A DNA stretch of 64,000 nt from a gamma proteobacterium HIMB30 (GTDB taxonomy: Bacteria; Pseudomonadota; Gammaproteobacteria; Pseudomonadales; Litorivicinaceae). Position 1 is the first letter of the stretch. Every line of letters starts with the position of its first letter. A program made the translations under genes and the position numbers. Shown here one piece after another: positions 1 through 8,724 of the stretch. The notes under the pieces are model-generated. The model was not told the DNA's origin and ran no database searches. It was given only the letters and a program-made list of their open reading frames with translations. The stretch covers positions 49,048 to 113,047 of the forward strand of contig AGIG01000030.1 of the NCBI GenBank assembly GCA_000227525.2, read 5' to 3'.

Positions 1-87
1 CGGTGCCATTTTTGGGTTCCAGTAACGAGTCTGGTGTCCGAAGTGTGCGCCTGCCTTCAGCAGATCGCGCATGCTGACGTTTGCCAT
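1..87 (-). CDS. rpsB: 30S ribosomal protein S2, N-terminal fragment
   Basis: The first 29 codons of ribosomal protein S2 run off the left edge of the window. The translation starts [19 protein letters not shown] and continues RYWNPKM, the near-invariant N terminus of bacterial S2. A good ribosome-binding site (AAGGAA) lies about 6 bases before the ATG. The gene is divergent from map, as in many Gammaproteobacteria. S2 is a small-subunit protein needed for S1 binding. Only the start is present, so nothing can be said about the rest. Confidence 0.95.
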   Translation of the reverse strand, partial: MANVSMRDLLKAGAHFGHQTRYWNPKMAP

Positions 88-101
88 GTTGTATTCCTTA
101 T

Positions 102-133
102 CAGGGGTTCAATCAAATGCGATACGGCCCCTG
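102..133 (-). promoter_or_regulatory. Possible rpsB leader hairpin
   Basis: The 176-bp gap between rpsB and map holds an inverted repeat, CAGGGG at 102-107 and CCCCTG at 128-133, in what would be the rpsB 5' leader. In E. coli, S2 represses its own mRNA through the rpsB leader, so a structured leader is expected. The link to S2 autoregulation is inference from position. The divergent promoters must lie in 134-263, but I see no strong -35/-10 pair. Confidence 0.3.
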
Positions 134-263
134 CCATGACCTTATACAAGGCACCCCATGACAGGTTGGTGACAGCACCGCGAGTTTTTGCGGCGCGAAG
201 TATAACAACTTTCTACTGGAATGCCACATCTGGCATACTACGCGCCTAATTTAAGGAGTCACC

Positions 264-1049
264 GTGACCCATAGCATCCAAACACCCGCTGATATCGAAG
301 GCATGCGCGTCGCTGGCAAGCTTGCCGCCGACTGCCTTCTCATGATCGAACAATATGTCAAACCGGGAGTGACCACTGGTGAGCTTGATCGCATCTGCCA
401 CGACTACATTGTCAATGAACAGCACGCCATTCCAGCACCACTCAACTACCGCGGTTTTCCGAAATCAATCTGTACCAGCATCAACCATGTGGTTTGTCAC
501 GGCATCCCAGATGATGGCAAAGAGTTAAAGCGCGGCGATATCATCAATATCGATGTGACCGTGATTAAAGATGGCTACCACGGCGACACGAGTAAAATGT
601 ACACCGTCGGCGAGATTAAACCCTTCGCTGACCGTTTAATCAAAATCACTCAAGAGTGCATGTATCAGGGAATCGAGCTCGTCAAACCGGGTGCACGACT
701 TGGTGATATCGGTTTCGCAATCCAAACTCACGCGGAAAATCATTATTACTCGGTGGTTGAAGAATTTTGTGGGCATGGGATCGGTAAAGTGTTCCACGAG
801 GACCCTCAAGTTCTGCACTATGGCCGGCCCGGTACAGGTGCTACCCTCAAAGAGGGTCTGACCTTCACGATCGAACCGATGATTAATCAGGGCAAGCGAC
901 ACACGCGAATCCTTTCAGACGGCTGGACTGCTGTTACCAAAGACAGAAAATTATCTGCGCAGTGGGAACACACCGTGCTGGTGACCCCAACCGGATATGA
1001 AATCCTGACCTATCGGGAAGGTGACGAAAGCTTCCCTAGGGTCGGTTAA
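264..1049 (+). CDS. map: Type I methionine aminopeptidase
   Basis: This 261-residue metalloenzyme removes the initiator Met from new proteins in the cytoplasm. It has the usual family length and hallmarks: NVCHGIP-like segment (VVCHGIPD), NIDVTVIKDGYHGDTSKMY carrying the two metal-binding Asp residues, CGHGIGKVFHEDP with the metal His, FTIEPM with the metal Glu, and a final SAQWEHTVLVT with the last Glu. It starts at GTG, chosen because AAGGAG sits 5 bases upstream and MTHSIQTPADIEGMR matches the family start. Its stop overlaps the glnD start (TAATG), so the two are probably translationally coupled. Confidence 0.97.
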   Translation: MTHSIQTPADIEGMRVAGKLAADCLLMIEQYVKPGVTTGELDRICHDYIVNEQHAIPAPLNYRGFPKSICTSINHVVCHGIPDDGKELKRGDIINIDVTVIKDGYHGDTSKMYTVGEIKPFADRLIKITQECMYQGIELVKPGARLGDIGFAIQTHAENHYYSVVEEFCGHGIGKVFHEDPQVLHYGRPGTGATLKEGLTFTIEPMINQGKRHTRILSDGWTAVTKDRKLSAQWEHTVLVTPTGYEILTYREGDESFPRVG

Positions 1050-3712
1050 TGAGCTTGATCACAGGTACGTTGTCGACGGAACTTGGAAGCCCCACAGATC
1101 TGAGTCCGAGTGGGATACGCGAGTATTTGAAATCCCAACATGAGCTTTTGGCTGATGCGTTTGCTCGCGGGATTTTCATTGATTATTTGCTCGGCGCGCG
1201 CGCGATGGTCATGGACCGTATTTTGAGCACTTTATGGAATGACGCTGGTCTCAATGATCAATCCTTAGGTTTATTCGCGGTTGGCGGCTATGGCCGTGGT
1301 GAACTTCATCCATTCTCAGACATCGATATTTTGATCTTGGGAGAACAAGCGGCGATTGCCTCAGCGACCGAAGCCCTCACAACCTTCACTACCCGATTAT
1401 GGGACTTTAATCTCGACATTGGGCATTCAGTTCGATCCTTTGAGGACTGTCAGACCCTTGCGCGTGACGACATCACCATCGCAACGAGCCTGATTGAATC
1501 TCGACCGATCAGCGCCAACATTGAAATGCTCAGGGATTTAGAAGCACTTGCATTCGACGACTCAAACTGGACCACCGAAGCGTTCTATCGCGCGAAAGTC
1601 GCCGAACAAGAGGAGCGCTATGCAAAACATGACGACTCTGATAATCGACTCGAACCGGATATCAAAAACGCACCCGGCGGACTGCGGGATCTACACACCA
1701 TTATCTGGGTTGTCAGGAAACATTTCAGAACCACGCGACTGATTACATTGGTCGACGAAGGGCTTTTAACACAAACTGAATTTCGTCTACTCGACGAAGC
1801 AGAACAGTTCGTCAAGCGCGTACGCTTTGCGCTTCATCTCGCAGCTAACCGATCACAGAACCGATTGTTATTCGATCTGCAAGAGAATGTTGCAGACATG
1901 ATGGGATATCACGCAGACGACAGCAAAAAGCGGATCGAGGCGTTCATGAAGCAGGTCTACCGAATGACGCTGCGAATCGGTGAATTCAATGACATGTTGC
2001 TACAGAGCTTCGAAGAAACGGTGCTGAAAGACCCCTCTGATGCAATCGTGACAGAGATCAATAGCCGTTGGCATATTCGTAACCAGCATCTCGAATTAAT
2101 TCATCCCAACGGGTTTGAGCGCCATCCGTCAGCATTGCTCGAGGCTTTTGTTCTTCTCGCTCAAAACCCCGAACTCAAGGGCCTTCGCGCATCGACCACA
2201 CGTCAGATGTACACGGCTCGACATCTCATCGATGACGCGTTTCGAAATGATTTGGTCAACATTAGCTACTTCATGGAGCTCATGCGCTACCCCGAAAAAC
2301 TACCCGAAGTACTGAGGCGGATGCGTTACTACGGGATTTTAAGTCGCTATATCCCAGAATTTGGGCCAATCATGGGGCTGATGCAGCATGACTTGTTTCA
2401 TATCTACACAGTCGATGCGCATACACTGCAATTAATCCGAAATATCACACGTTTTTATACCGGCGTGGTTGAGGAAGACTACCCACTTGTGAGCCGTTTG
2501 ACACAGCGCCTGCCAAAAATCGAGCTGCTGTATCTGGCCGCGCTGTTTCATGATATCGCTAAAGGACGCGGTGGAGACCACTCAGAACTGGGCGCCGTAG
2601 ATGCTTACAATTTCTGCAAACATCACCGATTGTCGGAATACGATTCAAGACTCGTCAGTTGGCTCGTCAACAAACACCTGTTGATGTCAATGACAGCACA
2701 ACGAAAGGACATTTCAGACCCTGACGAATTGAAAGTATTTGCTGAAATCGTCGGTGATCAACGTCGCCTCGACTACTTGCTGTGCTTAACGGTTGCTGAT
2801 ATCACAGCAACAAACCCTGAACTCTGGACCAGCTGGAGAGCTACCCTGCTTCGTCAGTTGTACCATGGCACAACAGACTTCCTGACACGCGGGCTTGATT
2901 CGCTCCCAGGACGTGTGGCCTACATCGAAGAAACCAAACAAGATGCACTGACTTTAGTCCGCCCATCGATCCGATCGCGCGCCGATGCATTTTGGAATCA
3001 ATGGTCACAAGAATATTTCGTCAGCCATTCATCGGATGAATTGGCATGGCATCTTGAGACTTTGATTGATGTCGAAAACGACGAAACAGTCATTGCGCTC
3101 GCAGCGAATCAAACGCTCACGGATATTGGATCAACTCAGGTGCTGGTTTCAACACCTAACCGGGTTCATCTATTCGCTGACCTGACCGCTTGTTTTTCAG
3201 ATCTTGGCCTCTCGGTCCTCGACGCGAAGCTGCATACTAGTGATGCCGGCCGATCGATTGATATCTTTATCATTCAGCATGACGCGACCTGCCAGCCTGT
3301 GACTGCATCAGATGATCAAGAACGGCTCTTACGCGGTTTAGAACAAGCAGCGCTTGGCCAATACGTCGAAAACGCCGGAACACGCCGAACACCCCGTGCG
3401 CACAAGTATTTCAATTTGCCCGCCAACGTATCGATCAGACCAGATCTCGAGGGAAAACGCACATTGATTGAGCTTGTTGCGCCAGATCGGGCCGGCCTCT
3501 TAACCACGGTTGGACGTGTCTTTGCAGAGTTTGGACTCGATCTCTCAACCGCTAAAATCGCAACATTAGGCGAGCGGGTGGAAGATGTGTTCTATGTGAC
3601 CGACAGTCGTGGCAACAATCTGTATGATGACGACTTTATTCACCGGCTCAAAGAACGTCTGGAACACGAACTCAATGCCCTCAGTGGAGCTTTGTCAGAT
3701 GCTGAATCCTGA
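1049..3712 (+). CDS. glnD: Bifunctional PII uridylyltransferase/UMP-removing enzyme
   Basis: This 887-residue protein is the glutamine sensor that adds UMP to, or removes it from, PII protein. Domains in order are a nucleotidyltransferase with GGYGRGELHPFSDIDIL (about residues 77-93, two catalytic Asp), a helical GlnD linker (DIKNAPGGLRDLHT), an HD phosphohydrolase (LFHDIAKGRGGDHSELG, about 500-516), and two C-terminal ACT domains (VLVSTPNRVHLFADL and LIELVAPDRAGLLTTV) that bind glutamine. Length and order match the family. It overlaps map by one base and dapC by 14 bases, giving a map-glnD-dapC operon as in Pseudomonas-like bacteria. Confidence 0.97.
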   Translation: MSLITGTLSTELGSPTDLSPSGIREYLKSQHELLADAFARGIFIDYLLGARAMVMDRILSTLWNDAGLNDQSLGLFAVGGYGRGELHPFSDIDILILGEQAAIASATEALTTFTTRLWDFNLDIGHSVRSFEDCQTLARDDITIATSLIESRPISANIEMLRDLEALAFDDSNWTTEAFYRAKVAEQEERYAKHDDSDNRLEPDIKNAPGGLRDLHTIIWVVRKHFRTTRLITLVDEGLLTQTEFRLLDEAEQFVKRVRFALHLAANRSQNRLLFDLQENVADMMGYHADDSKKRIEAFMKQVYRMTLRIGEFNDMLLQSFEETVLKDPSDAIVTEINSRWHIRNQHLELIHPNGFERHPSALLEAFVLLAQNPELKGLRASTTRQMYTARHLIDDAFRNDLVNISYFMELMRYPEKLPEVLRRMRYYGILSRYIPEFGPIMGLMQHDLFHIYTVDAHTLQLIRNITRFYTGVVEEDYPLVSRLTQRLPKIELLYLAALFHDIAKGRGGDHSELGAVDAYNFCKHHRLSEYDSRLVSWLVNKHLLMSMTAQRKDISDPDELKVFAEIVGDQRRLDYLLCLTVADITATNPELWTSWRATLLRQLYHGTTDFLTRGLDSLPGRVAYIEETKQDALTLVRPSIRSRADAFWNQWSQEYFVSHSSDELAWHLETLIDVENDETVIALAANQTLTDIGSTQVLVSTPNRVHLFADLTACFSDLGLSVLDAKLHTSDAGRSIDIFIIQHDATCQPVTASDDQERLLRGLEQAALGQYVENAGTRRTPRAHKYFNLPANVSIRPDLEGKRTLIELVAPDRAGLLTTVGRVFAEFGLDLSTAKIATLGERVEDVFYVTDSRGNNLYDDDFIHRLKERLEHELNALSGALSDAES

Positions 3713-4883
3713 TTTGCACCGGTTAAAACCGTATCCGTTCGAGCAACTGGCAGCACTCTTTGCCGATGCCAAAACACCCGACGACCTCAAACCGATTCCG
3801 CTGTCCATTGGTGAACCGCAACACACACCACCGCAGTTTGTCTTAGATGCATTGGTTGAGCACATGGGGCTCATTGCAAAGTATCCAACGACACGAGGAA
3901 CAGACTCGCTGCGTCAGTCCATCGGGACCTGGTTGAATCGTCGGTTTTCGCTCGAAAATGATCCGTTAAATCCTGATACAAACGTCATTCCGGTCAATGG
4001 CACCCGTGAAGCGATCTTTGCGGCAGTCCAAGCAGCGGTCGATCGACGCGCTGGCGGCACGGTTGTGATACCAAACCCGTTCTATCAGATCTATGAGGGT
4101 GCGGCATTCATGGCTGGATTAAGCCCTCACTATCTTCCGATCACGGAATCCGGGCAGCCGGATTATCATGCAGTACCCGATGCCGTCTGGAAGGACTGCC
4201 AATTCTGCTTCATTTGCACCCCAGGTAACCCAACAGGGACTGTGATCGATGAGGCAACACTCGCGATGTTGATCGAGAAAGCACACCAATTTGATTTTTG
4301 GCTCGCTTCTGATGAATGCTATTCGGAAATCTATCGAGACACCCCACCAGCAGGGCTTCTCGAGGTTTGCGCGACAACCGGAAATACCGAATTCAAAAAG
4401 TGTCTGGTGTTTCATAGTTTGTCAAAGCGCTCGAACCTGCCGGGGCTTCGATCCGGCTTTGTGGCCGGTGACGCGGACTTTATTGCACCCTTTTTAAAAT
4501 ACCGAACCTATCACGGTTGTTCGATGTCGATGGCTGTACAAAAAGCGTCGGAACTTGCGTGGGCAGATGAGGCACACGTGATCGAAAATCGCGCGCTCTA
4601 TACTCGAAAATTCAAGCAAGCCGCTGAGATCTTGGGCGATCGAATGAATACCAGCGATCCTGGTGCCGGTTTTTATCTATGGGCCAAGACACCGATGGCT
4701 TGTGATACCTTTAGTCGGGAGTTGTATGAAGCGACTGGTGTCACTGTGCTACCGGGACAATATCTTGGCCGTGAAGTGAACGGCATCAATCCAGGCGCGG
4801 GGTTTGTCAGAATGGCGTTGGTTGCCGAGCCGGATACCTGCCGGGAAGCACTCGAACGTATTCAATCATTTATCACGGGGTAA
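3699..4883 (+). CDS. dapC: Succinyldiaminopimelate aminotransferase
   Basis: This PLP-dependent class I/II aminotransferase of 394 residues transfers the amino group in the succinylase branch of lysine/DAP synthesis. The start MLNPDLHRLKPYPFEQL is the typical DapC opening, so I chose ATG 3699, which overlaps glnD by 14 bases, over the earlier in-frame ATG at 3609. Visible motifs are FICTPGNPTGTVID, LASDECYSEIY (PLP Asp/Tyr) and HSLSKRSNLPGLRSGF, which contains the Schiff-base Lys. The neighbours dapD and dapE support the role. A general acetylornithine/DAP aminotransferase is less likely given the context. Confidence 0.93.
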   Translation: MLNPDLHRLKPYPFEQLAALFADAKTPDDLKPIPLSIGEPQHTPPQFVLDALVEHMGLIAKYPTTRGTDSLRQSIGTWLNRRFSLENDPLNPDTNVIPVNGTREAIFAAVQAAVDRRAGGTVVIPNPFYQIYEGAAFMAGLSPHYLPITESGQPDYHAVPDAVWKDCQFCFICTPGNPTGTVIDEATLAMLIEKAHQFDFWLASDECYSEIYRDTPPAGLLEVCATTGNTEFKKCLVFHSLSKRSNLPGLRSGFVAGDADFIAPFLKYRTYHGCSMSMAVQKASELAWADEAHVIENRALYTRKFKQAAEILGDRMNTSDPGAGFYLWAKTPMACDTFSRELYEATGVTVLPGQYLGREVNGINPGAGFVRMALVAEPDTCREALERIQSFITG

Positions 4884-4886
4884 TCC

Positions 4887-5243
4887 ATGGCATTGACAGT
4901 GTACGGAATCAAAAACTGTGACTCCATGAAAAAGGCGTTTCAATGGCTTGAAGCCAATGGCGTGGCGTATGACTTTGTTGATTTCAAAAAAGATCCGCCA
5001 TCAGCCGATGCGGTTGAGGCTTGGCTTGACGGTGTCGGTGATGCGTTAGTCAACACGCGTGGGCCCAGTTATCGTCAACTCCCAGATGCAGTGAAAGATC
5101 AATTCACCGGCACGACTCGCATCCAAGCCATCGTCGACAAACCCACCCTGATCAAACGGCCGCTAATGGTCAATGGTCGCGCAATGACCGTCGGCTTTAA
5201 TCCTGATCAGTGGACTACCATCCCGAATTTATTAAAAGCTTAA
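4887..5243 (+). CDS. ArsC/Spx-family thioredoxin-fold protein (YffB-like)
   Basis: This 118-residue ArsC-like protein has the segment IKNCDSMKKAFQWLE, with one N-terminal Cys followed by the KK typical of YffB-type members, and the conserved late segment LIKRPLMVNG. It sits 3 bases after dapC and 10 before dapD. YffB-type genes are commonly found beside dapE/dapD in Gammaproteobacteria, but their reaction is unsettled. It has no strong sign of being a true arsenate reductase, and I would not call it arsC. The conserved place in a DAP operon is the best clue. Confidence 0.85.
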   Translation: MALTVYGIKNCDSMKKAFQWLEANGVAYDFVDFKKDPPSADAVEAWLDGVGDALVNTRGPSYRQLPDAVKDQFTGTTRIQAIVDKPTLIKRPLMVNGRAMTVGFNPDQWTTIPNLLKA

Positions 5244-5253
5244 GGATATCCCC

Positions 5254-6294
5254 ATGGAATGTTTTGCATTTGGACTTGGTGTTGGACACCAAAACTCAGA
5301 CGATCAGTGGCTCGATACATATTATCCCAAAGCACTGTGCCGACCGGATCCTGCTGTTGTCCGCATTATTGCGGATGTATTTGGTTGGGATGGTTCAAAT
5401 CTGACCCGTCAAATCGCGGCTGATGATTTGGATGATTTCTTGGAAGCACTTGAGGACAGTAACGACGGCGATGCCGAGGGTCTTCTTAAAGCGCTGACAC
5501 CGCTTGCTGGAACAGAACAACCGCTGGTGATTTGTGCACTCGCGACTGACGAAAAACCAGAAACCGTGCCAGAGGTCTATTTAAAGCTGTCGATGATTTC
5601 GATGCGCAAGATTCAACCACATGGGACCAATCTTGATGGGATGTTTGGGTTACTGCCGAACGTTGCCTGGACCAGCCAAGGCCCAATTGATGTCAAGGAA
5701 CTCGCTCATGCACAGACGCGCGCTCGGGCCTATGGCGAGGTCCTGACCGTACACTCTGTTGATAAGTTCCCCCGCATGACCGATTACGTCGTTCCACATG
5801 GTGTGCGTATCGGTGATGCATCGCGGATTCGCTTGGGTGCACATTTGGGTGAAGGCACGACAGTGATGCACGAAGGCTTTATCAATTTCAATGCGGGCAC
5901 ACTGGGTGTCTCGATGGTTGAAGGCCGTATTTCAGCTGGCGTTGTGGTCGGCGATGGATCAGATCTTGGTGGTGGATCATCAACCATGGGTACGTTGTCC
6001 GGTGGCGGAAACATCATCATTTCTGTCGGCGAACAATGCCTCTTAGGCGCCAATGCAGGCCTCGGAATTCCACTGGGAGATCGCTGCACCATCGAATCGG
6101 GTCTGTATTTGACAGCCGGATCTAAAGTCAAGTTACTCGACAAAGATGGACAAGCGGTCGGCACGGTCAAGGCGCGCGAATTAGCGAATACAGACGATTT
6201 ATTATTCCGTCGAAATTCAGTGACTGGTGAAATCGAATGCTTGGCTAATAAGTCGGCGGTTGCGCTCAACGATGAGCTACACGCCAATAACTAA
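5254..6294 (+). CDS. dapD: Tetrahydrodipicolinate N-succinyltransferase, long type
   Basis: This 346-residue DapD uses succinyl-CoA to make N-succinyl-2-amino-6-oxopimelate in lysine/DAP synthesis. It is the long Pseudomonas-type form, not the 274-residue E. coli type. The C-terminal half shows left-handed beta-helix hexapeptide repeats (RIRLGAHLGEGTTVMHEGF, GVVVGDGSDLGGGSSTMG, CLLGANAGLGIPLGDRCTIE). AAGGA lies 7 bases before ATG 5254. It is followed within 8 bases by dapE. The N-terminal segment CFAFGLGVGHQN fits long-type DapD. Confidence 0.95.
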   Translation: MECFAFGLGVGHQNSDDQWLDTYYPKALCRPDPAVVRIIADVFGWDGSNLTRQIAADDLDDFLEALEDSNDGDAEGLLKALTPLAGTEQPLVICALATDEKPETVPEVYLKLSMISMRKIQPHGTNLDGMFGLLPNVAWTSQGPIDVKELAHAQTRARAYGEVLTVHSVDKFPRMTDYVVPHGVRIGDASRIRLGAHLGEGTTVMHEGFINFNAGTLGVSMVEGRISAGVVVGDGSDLGGGSSTMGTLSGGGNIIISVGEQCLLGANAGLGIPLGDRCTIESGLYLTAGSKVKLLDKDGQAVGTVKARELANTDDLLFRRNSVTGEIECLANKSAVALNDELHANN

Positions 6295-6302
6295 GGATTG
6301 TC

Positions 6303-7454
6303 ATGAACTGCCCTGTCCTTGAACTGACTGAAGAACTGATCCGGCGCGAATCGGTGACACCCAATGATGCCGGCTGTCTCGATATTCTGGGTGCGCGACT
6401 TGAGCGTCTCGGTTTCGAGCTTGAGCGTATGGATCGCCAAGGTGTCTCAAATTTGTGGGCAACCTTTGGTAATCAAGGACCGATGGTGTGCTTCGCGGGA
6501 CATACTGATGTCGTTCCAACCGGTAATCTCGATGAGTGGACGTCCGATCCGTTCATTCCAACGACAACGTCGGAGGGAACTCTTCGAGGGCGTGGTGCAG
6601 CGGATATGAAATCTTCACTGGCGGCAATGGTCGTTGCCTGTGAAGAATTTCTACAACGCACACCAACGCCAGCCGGACGAATTGGTTTTCTGCTAACAAG
6701 CGATGAAGAGGGACCAGCAACCGATGGCACTGTGGCAGTTGTTGAAGAATTAACCAGACGTCAAATGCAGTCTGGCCAACTTGAAATCGATTATTGCATT
6801 ATTGGTGAACCGAGCTCAAAAGATTCACTGGGTGACGTTGTTCGGGTGGGACGACGTGGATCGCTCAATGCAACGATCACCGTGCACGGGATCCAAGGTC
6901 ACGTTGCCTATCCAGAATTGGTGGATAACCCAATTCATCACACATCTCGCCTGATCGCTGACCTCGCGTCCACCGACTGGGATGGCGAAGCAAACGACTA
7001 TTTCCCACCGACAAGCTTTCAGGTATCCAATATCAGTGCTGGGACAGGTGCAACCAACGTGGTGCCGGGATCTGCCAGCTTCCGATGCAACTGGCGCTTC
7101 TCGACCTCAACGTCAGCAAAGCAAATCGAACAGAAAGTGGAGCAACTCATTGAGGATCTGACCATGGAAGCCTCAATTGAATGGAAATTGTCGGGGGAGC
7201 CGTTTTTGACCACTCACGGAGCCTTAACTCAAGCCACCAGTCGAGTCATTCATGCAATGACCGGACTCGATACCGACCTGTCAACCGGCGGCGGCACATC
7301 TGACGGACGGTTCATTGCAAAACTCGGATGCGAGTTGGTTGAGTTAGGCCCGGTCAACCGATCGATTCATAAAATCGACGAAGAAGTCAAAATCGAGGAT
7401 CTTCCGCGTTTAAAAGACCTCTATCAGGGTTTGCTGGTTGAACTGATCGGCTAG
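6303..7454 (+). CDS. dapE: Succinyl-diaminopimelate desuccinylase
   Basis: This 383-residue dinuclear zinc M20 peptidase-family enzyme hydrolyses N-succinyl-LL-DAP. It has the zinc and catalytic motifs FAGHTDVVPTG, RGRGAADMKSSLAAM, TSDEEGPATDGT, CIIGEPSS and the late LGPVNRSIHKIDE with the final His. Length matches E. coli DapE (375). It ends the dapC-yffB-dapD-dapE run. Its stop directly abuts the stop of the convergent cold-shock-domain gene, with no terminator between them. Confidence 0.97.
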   Translation: MNCPVLELTEELIRRESVTPNDAGCLDILGARLERLGFELERMDRQGVSNLWATFGNQGPMVCFAGHTDVVPTGNLDEWTSDPFIPTTTSEGTLRGRGAADMKSSLAAMVVACEEFLQRTPTPAGRIGFLLTSDEEGPATDGTVAVVEELTRRQMQSGQLEIDYCIIGEPSSKDSLGDVVRVGRRGSLNATITVHGIQGHVAYPELVDNPIHHTSRLIADLASTDWDGEANDYFPPTSFQVSNISAGTGATNVVPGSASFRCNWRFSTSTSAKQIEQKVEQLIEDLTMEASIEWKLSGEPFLTTHGALTQATSRVIHAMTGLDTDLSTGGGTSDGRFIAKLGCELVELGPVNRSIHKIDEEVKIEDLPRLKDLYQGLLVELIG

Positions 7455-7883
7455 TCAATCAACCAGATCAACGTCCTCGGCCTGCGGTCCTTTGCCCGAA
7501 CGACCGAGCACGTAATTGACTGTCGCACCTTCACGTAACAGATAACGGTTCCGTCCACGAATTGAGCGGTAATGAACAAACACATCTTCACCATCTTCAC
7601 GCGTGATGAAGCCAAATCCTTTGGTCGAGTTAAACCACTTCACAGTACCTTCTTCACGTGGACCCGTCGGGACTGATTCGAAGCGACGGTTTGCGATCAC
7701 AGACTGCAAAGCACCCTGTGCGAACAGAACCACCACGATAACAATCGCGATCAACACACCGGCTTCTGTTTCTGAGCCGGCTTCTGGTTCCATTCCAAAG
7801 GATGGCAATAAGAACATCAAAACCAGTGAACCAATGATCGATAAAACAAGTGACAAGAATAGTTGGCCAATCGGCTTACGCAT
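7455..7883 (-). CDS. Membrane-anchored cold-shock-domain protein
   Basis: This 142-residue protein joins an N-terminal membrane part to a C-terminal cold-shock domain. Residues about 6-30 (LFLSLVLSIIGSLVLMFLLP) and about 40-60 (AGVLIAIVIVVVLFAQGAL) are hydrophobic. The C-terminal 70 residues carry the RNP1-like KGFGFITREDGEDVFVHY and start EGTVKWFNSTKG, so single-stranded nucleic-acid binding is expected at the inner membrane face. I chose ATG 7883 because GGAG lies 6 bases upstream; the frame extends 6 codons further to a TTG. Such CSD-TM proteins occur in marine Gammaproteobacteria, but their role is not established. Confidence 0.88.
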   Translation of the reverse strand: MRKPIGQLFLSLVLSIIGSLVLMFLLPSFGMEPEAGSETEAGVLIAIVIVVVLFAQGALQSVIANRRFESVPTGPREEGTVKWFNSTKGFGFITREDGEDVFVHYRSIRGRNRYLLREGATVNYVLGRSGKGPQAEDVDLVD

Positions 7884-7971
7884 GAGAAACTCCAAAAGCA
7901 AAGAATGTCGGTTGTGTTAGCAATAGCACAGTAGGTTAGTTGTTGGGTCTAGCGGAGCAATTTACAAGACG

Positions 7972-8187
7972 ATGAGCCAAGACACGACTGTCGCTGATCT
8001 CGAATTTCGCATTGCATATTTAGAGGATCAAATCGACGCACTGAATCGTGAATTGGTGCGTCTCAATCGCGATCGCGACCAACTCACCGAAGAGCTTCAC
8101 GCCCTAGCCAATGTCGTCCGGCCACTGATCGAACAGATGTCACAACTCGGTGCCAGCGATGATTCTGCACCGCCACCACACTACTGA
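7972..8187 (+). CDS. slyX: SlyX family protein
   Basis: This 71-residue protein is almost entirely a predicted coiled coil (ADLEFRIAYLEDQIDALNRE, heptad-like) and ends in the conserved PPPHY tail of SlyX. Its function is unknown in E. coli, where it lies near slyD. Here it sits 12 bases before apt, so co-transcription is likely. No clear Shine-Dalgarno is seen. Confidence 0.85.
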   Translation: MSQDTTVADLEFRIAYLEDQIDALNRELVRLNRDRDQLTEELHALANVVRPLIEQMSQLGASDDSAPPPHY

Positions 8188-8199
8188 ATAGGAAGATGC

Positions 8200-8724
8200 A
8201 TGAATAATGATGTCATTAGTCGCTTGATCCGGACCTACCCAGATTTTCCAAAACCCGGGATCCTCTTTTATGACGTCTCCTCCATCATCGAGAACGTCCA
8301 AGGACTTCGTTTGGTCGTTGAATCACTGACGCAACTGGTTGAAGAGACACAACCAGACGTGCTCGCAGCAATTGATTCAAGAGGATTCTTATTTGCTCCG
8401 CCAGTCGCTCTCGCCTGCGATATCGGCGTTGTTTTAGTCCGGAAATTCGGAAAATTACCTGGAGATACCTTTGATGAGTCGTATGGCCTGGAATATGGGG
8501 AGGATGTTCTCAGTCTCCAGAAAGATCGCCAACTTCAGGGACAAAAAGTACTGATCATTGACGATCTTCTAGCCACCGGTGGAACACTTGCAGCCACCGA
8601 AACGCTTCTGGAAAAAGCAGGCGCTACAGTGCTTGGCTCGGCCGTCATCATCGAACTGGATGGACTTGATGGACGCGCGCGTCTTAAGTATCCCGTATCG
8701 AGCTTAACGCAACTCGCCGGATAA
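8200..8724 (+). CDS. apt: Adenine phosphoribosyltransferase
   Basis: This 174-residue enzyme makes AMP from adenine and PRPP in the cytoplasm. It has the opening RTYPDFPKPGILFYDVSS, the segment LAAIDSRGFLFAPPVAL and the PRPP loop KVLIIDDLLATGGTLAAT. Length matches the family. GGAAG lies 6-10 bases before ATG 8200. Adenine is a product of MtnP in the neighbouring convergent cluster, so the gene fits the local theme of MTA salvage. Its last 21 bases overlap the 3' end of mtnA on the other strand. Confidence 0.96.
   Translation: MNNDVISRLIRTYPDFPKPGILFYDVSSIIENVQGLRLVVESLTQLVEETQPDVLAAIDSRGFLFAPPVALACDIGVVLVRKFGKLPGDTFDESYGLEYGEDVLSLQKDRQLQGQKVLIIDDLLATGGTLAATETLLEKAGATVLGSAVIIELDGLDGRARLKYPVSSLTQLAG

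Noticed and set aside
4887..5243. Calling the ArsC-family gene an arsenate reductase
   Set aside because: It lies in a DAP synthesis operon with no ars genes, and YffB-type proteins have no shown arsenate activity.
5784..6287. 167-codon open frame antisense to dapD
   Set aside because: It lies fully inside dapD, whose family motifs are clear, and its Pro/Ser/Thr-rich translation is what a reversed hexapeptide-repeat gene gives.
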